DNA of 38,732 bases from an uncultured Eubacteriales bacterium (lineage in GTDB: Bacteria; Bacillota; Clostridia; Lachnospirales; Lachnospiraceae). The position numbers were made by a program, and so were the translations under genes. The notes below the pieces were generated by a model. That model worked only from the letters and a program-made list of their open reading frames with translations. It had not been told where the DNA came from and did no database searches. Position 1 is the first letter of the stretch; every line of letters starts with the position of its first letter. Shown piece by piece: positions 16,398-23,347 of the stretch. The stretch is taken from NCBI GenBank assembly GCA_900314885.1, contig OMWY01000020.1, positions 1-38,732 of the forward strand, in the 5' to 3' direction.

Positions 16398-17201
16398 TTA
16401 TATGTGTAGTATAAATTTATCCTGTTCCTTGTAGAACATAAATGTTCCGAGAAGCAATGTCACTGCGGCGAATCCCATAGAATAGAGCATATATTTTATC
16501 TCTATAGGGGTACCGAAAACAGCGCTTCTGAAATTCACAATGCAGGCATACAGCGGGTTCATTTTAAGTATCCATCCGTAGCCGTGTTTAACGACCTTTT
16601 CGGGATCGTAGAAAATAGCGGATGAGTACATGATGAGCATAAGCGCTACGCTCCAGAGATATTCCATGTCCCTGAAAAATACCGAGAGCGTCGCGAGACA
16701 CATGCCGACTCCCAATGTCATGAAGAAAATCACCACAAGCGGTATTATCGCGTGAAAAATGTGAATCGTCGGATACACGCCAAGCACCAGGGCAACTGCC
16801 ACAAGGACAACGAGCGAAATCAAAAATATAATATAGTTCGAAATTATCGAGGACAGGGGGTAAATGTATTTTGGCACATATACCTTCTTAATCATCGAAG
16901 CGTTGGTCCTGATTGACTTTGTCGCGGCCTTCGTTCCATTTGAAAAATAAGTATATAAAAGTCGTCCGGTCAGTATATATACAGGAAAGGACCTGTCATC
17001 CTTCCCATAAAATCCCGAAAACACTACCGTCAGAACTATCATCGTAAGGAGCGGCTCGAGCAATGTCCACAGTATACCTAAGTACGACCGCCTGTATTTT
17101 AATTTTATATCCTTCTTAACAAGCTCCTGCAAGAGGTACCTGTATTTTTTAAAATTCTTTATGACTTTACTGATTGCTCTCACCTTCCTCTTTAAATACA
17201 T
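16398..17201 (-). CDS. tagG: Teichoic acid/polysaccharide ABC exporter permease
   Basis: Permease of the ABC-2 polysaccharide exporter family, 267 residues and about six membrane segments. The N-terminal KKDIKLKYRRSYLGILWTLLEPLL is the family hallmark, followed by LTGRLLYTYFSNGTKAATKSI. The C-terminus ends with MNPLYACIVNFRSAV and a last membrane helix. It forms the exporter with TagH. The start is uncertain: the ATG used here overlaps the upstream gene by 35 bases, and a GTG seven codons in is preceded by AAAGAGGAA. Either gives an intact protein. Confidence 0.93.
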   Translation of the reverse strand: MYLKRKVRAISKVIKNFKKYRYLLQELVKKDIKLKYRRSYLGILWTLLEPLLTMIVLTVVFSGFYGKDDRSFPVYILTGRLLYTYFSNGTKAATKSIRTNASMIKKVYVPKYIYPLSSIISNYIIFLISLVVLVAVALVLGVYPTIHIFHAIIPLVVIFFMTLGVGMCLATLSVFFRDMEYLWSVALMLIMYSSAIFYDPEKVVKHGYGWILKMNPLYACIVNFRSAVFGTPIEIKYMLYSMGFAAVTLLLGTFMFYKEQDKFILHI

Positions 17202-19554
17202 CCTTAACTATCTTCTCCGAAGCGTCGCCGTGGTCAAGATAGCAGAACTTGTCATAGAACCTATCGTACTTTTCCTTATATTTATTATTAATATCATCGA
17301 TATTTTTTACGGCGTCAGCTACTTCCTCCGTCGTGAAGAGCATAGGTCCCGGAACCTCTTCCTCCATGTTGAAATAGAATCCGCGAAGCATTCCCCTGTA
17401 CTTATCGAGGTCATAGGTATAGAAAAGTATAGGACGGCGTAAATTCGCGTAGTCAAAAAATACGGATGAATAATCGGTAATACAGATATCGGAAATGAGG
17501 TAAATCTCCGCGATATCATCGTATTTACTGAGATTGATAACAAAGTCATCCATGCCCGTGACATCGACCTTGTCGGCTATATAATAATGCGTCCTTAAAA
17601 TCAGCACATATTCGTCACCGAGCTCCTTCTTCATGGTCGGAAGGTCAAGGGCAAGTTTAAACTTATACTGGCCGGTTCCGTAATATTCATCATCGCGGAA
17701 GGTCGGGGCATATAGGATAGTCTTCTTTCCTTCCGGAATTCCGACCTTTTTCCTGATTTCACGAGCTCTTTCTTCACGGTCTGCCGCATGAAGGATATCA
17801 TTTCTCGGATACCCGTACATAAGCATAGGTCCGTCATAACGGAAGCAGGATCTGAAAATATCTGTCGAGTACTGGTTATCCGAAACCAGGTAATCCCACT
17901 GCTTTGCCTGCTTGAATATTTTCTTCTTATATCCCGGCGTGGATGAGAAATTATCATCCATATCAAAGGCGAGACGCTTAAGAGGTGTTCCGTGCCAGGT
18001 CTCAAGAAATACCTGACCTTCCCTCTTCCTCATGAAGCCCGGCTGGTGGACATTGAATACAAAATATTTGCAGCGGGCAATATAATAGGCGTATTCGATG
18101 GAAAATCTCTTTACCTTCGTGCATTTATAAGGAATCTTGCTCTTAGGGTTGTCTATAACCCAAATATAGCGGTATTTTCCCGGAAATGCCCTGTTCATAT
18201 ACTCATAGATAGCCTTAGGGTTGTCTCCGTAGCTCTTCCCGAAGAAGCACTCGAACATGACCCAGTTATCCATAAGGGGCTCATTCATGAACTTATGAAG
18301 GTATAAATATTTAGCAAGCTCATGCGGTTTAGTGACAAATCTCACAAGCTTCCTTCCCGCTAGGCGCCTGTTGATCTGCCCTAAGACAGCCTTCCTGTCT
18401 CCTGCGTCAAGAGCCTTGACAGCGCTCCTCTTAGCGAGCTTCATAGGCTTAATAACTTCAGGGTCAATCTTCTCGATATTCTCCTTCATGACATCAAAAC
18501 GCTCGCCGTACCAGTAATCATTCTCGCTGCGGCGCATTTTCATCATGAAATATCCCGAGAAATAATTTATCAGCTTGCGGTTCAGGGCAACCTCTACCCT
18601 GTCACCCTCCTCACACTTCGTAAGGGCATAGTTATAGGCACGAAGCATTTCGTCAAACCTGTCCTCGCTCTGCTCGTCTGAGAGGGCCGGATAAGTAACA
18701 GGGTCATCATGCTTTCTCTTTATATAAACCGCGTCAGGGACAAAGGCTATAAAGTGAGCCTTCTCTATCATCTCAACGACGAAGGAAATATCCGAATAAT
18801 ATCTGAAGTCCTCGTTAAAGCGAATCCTGTTCTCATCGATGAAGTCCTTACTTACAAGTATATTGAGAACGGAAATATTCTTTAAGCCCTTCCTCTTAGT
18901 CACAAGTCTCTTCGTCGCGATGCGGTGACCCCTCTCGACTCTTACGTATTCGGTCGGAAGGTATTCATCTATGAAATCATCGCTGTCATCATCAGAGAGG
19001 AGCATGCTCTCTTCGAGAGACTTACGGTCAAGGTCCGATTCGGCAGAGTCGCTTTCTTCATCGCTTCCCTCGCTGCCACCTTCACCCTCTTCTCCCGCTT
19101 CGTCGGTCGCTGAACCGTTCGCAAGCTCATCCTGCTCAGAGAGCCATGCTATATAGCCGTCACGGGTATAGAAGGTCCAGTTCTTGATACCATAGGCGAA
19201 ATCTGCCTCATTTTCCGTTAGCCCCGCGAATAATTTCGCAAGTGTATCACCGAAGAGGTAATCATCACTGTCAAGGAAATAGACGTATTCGCCGGTTGCC
19301 GTGTCGAGCGCTATATTTCTTGCAGCGGCGACGCCCGTCCTGACTTCGCCGTCCTTATCATAGTCATCAAGTCTTATAAGCTTAATGGGCAGGTCGTTAT
19401 AATCCTTCAAAAACGACTCTACGTCATCTCCGGTATGGTCGCATACAAGGAGAATCTCATAATCGAAATCAAGCTTCTGGTCACGGACGCTTGTAAGGCA
19501 GTCAGCGAGCTTCTTAAGTTCCGTCTTGTATGGTGTAATTATACTAAGTTTCAT
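17167..19554 (-). CDS. Fusion of GT2 glycosyltransferase and CDP-glycerol glycerophosphotransferase
   Basis: A 795-residue two-domain enzyme. Residues 1-290 are a GT-A family 2 glycosyltransferase: KLSIITPYKTELKKLADCL, ARNIALDTATGEYVYFLDSDDYL with the metal-binding DSD. Residues about 420-780 are a TagF-type glycerophosphotransferase with ETWHGTPLKRLAFDMD (His521), ILYAPTFRDDEY, LRTHYYIAD and CITDYSSVFFDYAN. Such fusions usually add a sugar and glycerol phosphate to build or prime a wall polymer. Residues about 145-200 are a highly acidic, Ser/Gly-rich insertion inside the GT2 part, probably disordered. It follows the YbbR gene by seven bases and overlaps tagG, so it sits where the c-di-AMP genes give way to the wall-polymer genes. 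Confidence 0.92.
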   Translation of the reverse strand: MKLSIITPYKTELKKLADCLTSVRDQKLDFDYEILLVCDHTGDDVESFLKDYNDLPIKLIRLDDYDKDGEVRTGVAAARNIALDTATGEYVYFLDSDDYLFGDTLAKLFAGLTENEADFAYGIKNWTFYTRDGYIAWLSEQDELANGSATDEAGEEGEGGSEGSDEESDSAESDLDRKSLEESMLLSDDDSDDFIDEYLPTEYVRVERGHRIATKRLVTKRKGLKNISVLNILVSKDFIDENRIRFNEDFRYYSDISFVVEMIEKAHFIAFVPDAVYIKRKHDDPVTYPALSDEQSEDRFDEMLRAYNYALTKCEEGDRVEVALNRKLINYFSGYFMMKMRRSENDYWYGERFDVMKENIEKIDPEVIKPMKLAKRSAVKALDAGDRKAVLGQINRRLAGRKLVRFVTKPHELAKYLYLHKFMNEPLMDNWVMFECFFGKSYGDNPKAIYEYMNRAFPGKYRYIWVIDNPKSKIPYKCTKVKRFSIEYAYYIARCKYFVFNVHQPGFMRKREGQVFLETWHGTPLKRLAFDMDDNFSSTPGYKKKIFKQAKQWDYLVSDNQYSTDIFRSCFRYDGPMLMYGYPRNDILHAADREERAREIRKKVGIPEGKKTILYAPTFRDDEYYGTGQYKFKLALDLPTMKKELGDEYVLILRTHYYIADKVDVTGMDDFVINLSKYDDIAEIYLISDICITDYSSVFFDYANLRRPILFYTYDLDKYRGMLRGFYFNMEEEVPGPMLFTTEEVADAVKNIDDINNKYKEKYDRFYDKFCYLDHGDASEKIVKDVFKEEGESNQ

Positions 19555-19561
19555 ATCAGTC

Positions 19562-20968
19562 CTACTTTATAATATCTGAATTTATGTCTTCGCTGCCAAT
19601 GTCAGAGCCGGTGGATGATGAATCGGAATTATTATCCCCTGACCGTCCGGAATTATTATCCGTATTGTCACCTGCCCCATTATCGGAGGCATTTCCGCCG
19701 TTATCTGTGATTCCACTGTCGGTTGCTGTATTGTCAGGCTCTTCTTCCTTGGTCTTATCCACAACCTCAATTGTAACCTCAGGCGTACCCTCTACGCTTA
19801 CTCCCTCAACCTCGTTGAAGCTCAGCTTCACGTTATATGTACCTTCCATAGAGAAGCCGGCCATATCAACTGTAGGAGAGAGCTTGCTGACCGTAACTGA
19901 ATTGATATCGTCCTTAAGGCCCTTAAGGGTAACATTTACGGAAGCGCCTGTTACAATATAATCAAAGCCCTCGTCAGTGTCTGTGAGCTTGATATCATCA
20001 GCCCCAAGAGCTATCTCGCGGCTGTCTATGCGGTTTATCTTGCACTTTACGCTCACAGTCGTATCAGGGTCCGTCAGGAATACATTAGTCGGCAGCGCGT
20101 CCGAAAGAGGAATCGTCTCCTCAACATCTGTAATCTTTCCCGATACGTCAAGACTCAGGGTAAGACTCGTAACACCTGATAAATCACTGTCATTTCCCGC
20201 GATAATAACCGACTTCGGTTCATAGTCAACATCGCCTGCCGTATATCCTTCATACGGATTCCCATTCGTCTCGACAAATATTGCGACTTCCTTGGTCTCA
20301 TAGACCTTTGTCGTAACGGACACAGGGATTGATGAAAATGACAGGGTATCGGACGTTATCCTGGTTCCGGTTGAATCATAAGCCGAAGGCTCAGCCTCTG
20401 AGAAAAATGACCTGTTCGCCCCATCTACATTTACATCAACGGAAATCGTCGAAATCTGATCTATCGTGGATTCTCCGCCCGATACGGTTATTAGGTTAGG
20501 CTTAGTAGATGAGGATCCCACATAATAGCCCTCCGCAGGGGTTCCGTTCTGGTTCACGGTTACAGGGAATTGCTTCGTGACAAGCTCCTCAAGTTTGACC
20601 TTGAGCATCTTCACACTGCCTACAAATGAGATTTCAACATTTGACGACTTAGTACAGGTAACGTCTATGTTGGCGTTCATGGTAGGTGAGAGCTTCGATA
20701 CATCCGCTGTCGCCTTAAAATCAGACGCCTTAAGGCTGTTAATTATACTGGTCTTAGCCTTGGCGCGGATGGTGACATTGCTTCCTTCCACAACGTCGTA
20801 AACCTTGCCTAGGTTCGTGATACTGTCGCCATTTACAACCGTAACGGGAATTGTAAAATCAGCCGTCTTCGCCGGGTCGTAGGTATAGACAATCGTAAGC
20901 CACAAGATAATCGCGACAATCACGGAAATAATCTTAAGTCCGATATTTTCTGTAAATAATTTTTTCAT
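19562..20968 (-). CDS. cdaR: YbbR-domain protein, regulator of CdaA
   Basis: Membrane-anchored YbbR protein of 468 residues. It has one N-terminal membrane helix (ENIGLKIISVIVAIILWLTIVYTY, quoted here for position 8-30 in part only: IGLKIISVIVAIILWL), about four tandem YbbR beta-domains outside the membrane (each with a pattern such as FPVTVNQNGTPAEGYYVG), and a C-terminal Asp/Asn/Ser/Gly-rich low-complexity tail of about 60 residues. In Firmicutes this protein binds and modulates the diadenylate cyclase CdaA. The ATG used overlaps the cdaA stop region (TGATATG). An ATG five codons earlier lies within cdaA and cannot be excluded. The usual third partner glmM is missing; wall-polymer genes follow. 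Confidence 0.9.
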   Translation of the reverse strand: MKKLFTENIGLKIISVIVAIILWLTIVYTYDPAKTADFTIPVTVVNGDSITNLGKVYDVVEGSNVTIRAKAKTSIINSLKASDFKATADVSKLSPTMNANIDVTCTKSSNVEISFVGSVKMLKVKLEELVTKQFPVTVNQNGTPAEGYYVGSSSTKPNLITVSGGESTIDQISTISVDVNVDGANRSFFSEAEPSAYDSTGTRITSDTLSFSSIPVSVTTKVYETKEVAIFVETNGNPYEGYTAGDVDYEPKSVIIAGNDSDLSGVTSLTLSLDVSGKITDVEETIPLSDALPTNVFLTDPDTTVSVKCKINRIDSREIALGADDIKLTDTDEGFDYIVTGASVNVTLKGLKDDINSVTVSKLSPTVDMAGFSMEGTYNVKLSFNEVEGVSVEGTPEVTIEVVDKTKEEEPDNTATDSGITDNGGNASDNGAGDNTDNNSGRSGDNNSDSSSTGSDIGSEDINSDIIK

Positions 20969-20969
20969 A

Positions 20970-21848
20970 TCACTTTTTCCCATGGGAAAGATGGCTCTTT
21001 ACCTGCATCCACTTGCTTCTGGTTTCCGGGTCAACAGAGTCCTTTCTCTGAATGTCGTGAAGTTCCTTCCTCAGTCTCTCGGCGTCAACATTTCTTATGA
21101 TTCTTCCGTCCTTTGCTATGGAAACCTTGCCGGTCTCTTCGGATACAATAATTGTAAGTGAATCCGTAACCTCGCTGACACCGACTCCGGCACGGTGGCG
21201 GGTTCCGAGCTCCTTAGACAGTTCCATGTTATCGGAAAGCGGCAGATAGCAGGTAGCCGCTACTACCCTGTCTCCCCGCATAACCACAGCGCCATCATGA
21301 AGAGGAGTGTTATGCTCAAAAATATTAATTAGAAGAGCGCTCGACACTATAGCGTCAATAGGAATTCCGGTCCTTATGTACTCGTCAAGCTTTACGTTCC
21401 GCTCTATAACTATGAGGGCGCCGGTCTTAGCCCTTGCAAGGTCATACGAAGCGCTTACAAGCTCATCCACCGTTTCATTTGAAAATCTGTCGGGGACGCG
21501 GGAATTGTTAGTGAAAATGGCCGGCAGAATATTTTTACGTCCCAGATCCTCGAGCGCCTTACGGAGTTCAGGCTGGAAAAGAATTACCAGTGCGGTAACT
21601 CCTACCGAGAAGGTATTTTTTATAATAAAAAGTATAACGTCGAGATTTAATATAACAGCGACAAGACAGAAGGCGAGTAGTATTAGAAGTCCCTTAACCA
21701 GCGACCACGCCCTCGTGTCCCTTACCCATTTAATTATCTGATATATAACAAAGGCGAGAATCAGAATCTCCAATACATCAGTAAAATCAAAGGAAGGAAG
21801 CGACATGAAATTAAAATAATCGCTTAATGTCTCTCTGATATTTTCCAT
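20970..21848 (-). CDS. cdaA: Diadenylate cyclase CdaA (c-di-AMP synthase)
   Basis: CdaA makes c-di-AMP from two ATP at the membrane; the messenger controls potassium, osmotic balance and wall homeostasis. Of 292 residues, about 20-95 hold three membrane helices. The DAC domain follows, with the catalytic DGA at 185-187 (HDGAVVMRGDRVVAA) and RHR at 217-219 (GTRHRAGVGVSE), plus SEETGKVSIAKDG. All key residues are present, so it should be active. It lies three bases after the upstream membrane-protein gene and overlaps the YbbR gene start. Confidence 0.97.
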   Translation of the reverse strand: MENIRETLSDYFNFMSLPSFDFTDVLEILILAFVIYQIIKWVRDTRAWSLVKGLLILLAFCLVAVILNLDVILFIIKNTFSVGVTALVILFQPELRKALEDLGRKNILPAIFTNNSRVPDRFSNETVDELVSASYDLARAKTGALIVIERNVKLDEYIRTGIPIDAIVSSALLINIFEHNTPLHDGAVVMRGDRVVAATCYLPLSDNMELSKELGTRHRAGVGVSEVTDSLTIIVSEETGKVSIAKDGRIIRNVDAERLRKELHDIQRKDSVDPETRSKWMQVKSHLSHGKK

Positions 21849-21851
21849 TTT

Positions 21852-22811
21852 TTAGTCCCTGTACGGCTCATTTTCCTTATCATCGCTGTCACTGATTTTC
21901 ACCACATTTTTCTCCGGCTTAGTAACAGTGAGCTTTGGTACAGCCGTCACATAGTAATAATAGTCATCATCATCAAACTGTAAATGTTCCACAGCGTTAT
22001 AGTCAAGCACATACCTCATGAACTGAATAGCCATGGCTATTACGACCGAAATTACGGTTCCAAGGAGGAGCCAGAGAATATTTCCCTTCACGTTGAAGGC
22101 AAGGAAGCCCACGAGGGTAATAATTATCTCCGCCGTAGCCCCGGCTGCCAGAGCGAGCTCATTTGAATGAGCTATAACAAGCTTCCTCACAAAATACGTC
22201 ACGAGAAGAACGCAGATGCTCACAATTATAGCGAGAATCATGAGCTTATTACCGGAAATCGTTTTGATTACATATACATAGCTCTGCAGATTATCCTCAA
22301 GCTTCATGGAGCCCGACGACATGCTGATCGCGCTCTTGGTTACGTCAAAAAGATAATAAATAATAATTCCCGGAACTATGGCGAATCCCGCTATAGGCGT
22401 ACCGATAAGGCCAATCACGAGCGGCATGAGCGCGTCGAGGTGAAGATACATAAGGATAGGTGTCATGAGGACACAGATTCCGTAGCCCGGCGCGAATCTT
22501 ATCAAAAAGAAATATAACACAGCCAAAATAAGCACATATATCAGGCAGAGGAAATTCGACGCCGCGAATATATGCATAACGCTCATCACAAATGCCGCGA
22601 AAACAATAAAAGAAGTCGGCAGAAACGCTGAGATTACCGAAAGGCCGGCTAGTACAGGCCATCCGTTCAGTCTCTCATCATAGCCGATGGTATTTTTTAT
22701 TATGGTGTAGACAAGCATCGCGAGAACGAACTTAAGGGCCGGATTAATAAATCTGGCGTTTTTCGCGTAAAATACTTTAATTCTGTCGCGTATCACGTAT
22801 AATTCTGTCAT
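21852..22811 (-). CDS. Multipass membrane protein of unknown function beside CdaA
   Basis: I do not recognise the family. The 319 residues hold about nine or ten hydrophobic segments between residues 20 and 270. A cytosolic-looking C-terminal tail follows, with FDDDDYYYYVTAVPKLTVTKPEKNV and a charged end (quoted in part: DDDDYYYYVTAVPKL). The Gly/Pro-rich middle (VIGLIGTPIAGFAIVPGIIIYYL) suggests a channel or transporter-like fold rather than an enzyme. The first gene of the unit overlaps it by four bases (ATGA), and cdaA starts three bases after it, so it is tightly coupled to c-di-AMP synthesis. A regulator or client of CdaA, or a precursor transporter for the wall polymer, are guesses only. 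Confidence 0.88.
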   Translation of the reverse strand: MTELYVIRDRIKVFYAKNARFINPALKFVLAMLVYTIIKNTIGYDERLNGWPVLAGLSVISAFLPTSFIVFAAFVMSVMHIFAASNFLCLIYVLILAVLYFFLIRFAPGYGICVLMTPILMYLHLDALMPLVIGLIGTPIAGFAIVPGIIIYYLFDVTKSAISMSSGSMKLEDNLQSYVYVIKTISGNKLMILAIIVSICVLLVTYFVRKLVIAHSNELALAAGATAEIIITLVGFLAFNVKGNILWLLLGTVISVVIAMAIQFMRYVLDYNAVEHLQFDDDDYYYYVTAVPKLTVTKPEKNVVKISDSDDKENEPYRD

Positions 22812-23239
22812 GCTTCATCCTCCGTCCTCGTACGCTTTTCGGACGGACCTTCCTCCTCGTACAGCTTCCCTAACTCTTTTAATTTCCTGTCGTACTTCTT
22901 AAAGTTCTTATTATACCTCGAATACCTGTAGTTCGCGAGGAAAAATGTTCCTGCTACGTATATAACCAGCAGAATGAGGTAATAGCCCAAAAACCTCGAG
23001 AAGAGGCTCTTATAGTCAAGACTTGTGGCATTTTTAATAAGAAATTCAAGGTTGTACATAGCCATGAGTCCTATAACTATAATATAACCAACAGTAATGC
23101 CGGCAACTGTCTTTAATAACTCCCACCTGAGGTAGTCATTCTTGAAGAAACGGCATATCCTAAGCGATTTCTTCCCGAGTGGCGATTCCTCAAATATGGA
23201 CAGCCTCGACATTGTACGTATTTTCCGACTGTCAAGCAT
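22808..23239 (-). CDS. Small two-helix membrane protein of unknown function
   Basis: First gene of the long operon, 143 residues, family not recognised. Two hydrophobic segments lie at about residues 42-65 and 86-105. The N-terminus is basic and likely cytoplasmic, and the C-terminal 35 residues are charged and probably helical (NKNFKKYDRKLKELGKLYEEE). TAGGAG lies six bases before the ATG, and a TTGCCT/TATAAT promoter lies about 70 bases further up. Its 4-base overlap with the next gene implies that the two are made together, perhaps as a complex. Confidence 0.85.
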   Translation of the reverse strand: MLDSRKIRTMSRLSIFEESPLGKKSLRICRFFKNDYLRWELLKTVAGITVGYIIVIGLMAMYNLEFLIKNATSLDYKSLFSRFLGYYLILLVIYVAGTFFLANYRYSRYNKNFKKYDRKLKELGKLYEEEGPSEKRTRTEDEA

Positions 23240-23306
23240 ATAAACTCCTATGTTTTATCGTTATAAGCGTCCCCTGCCTGTGGCAAAAAGACATCAATCA
23301 CAGGAC

Positions 23307-23335
23307 ATTATATCACAAATCTCTCAATAAGGCAA
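23307..23335 (-). promoter_or_regulatory. Promoter of the cdaA/teichoic acid unit
   Basis: On the minus strand TTGCCT is followed after 17 bases by TATAAT, preceded by TG (extended -10). It is the only good promoter seen before the 11-gene unit and lies just past the end of the EAL gene. Confidence 0.8.
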
Positions 23336-23347
23336 ATCTGACTGCCT

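Noticed and set aside
17631..18005. 124-codon minus-strand frame inside the GT2-TagF fusion gene
   Set aside because: It is out of frame with the fusion gene, with no ribosome site or family resemblance.
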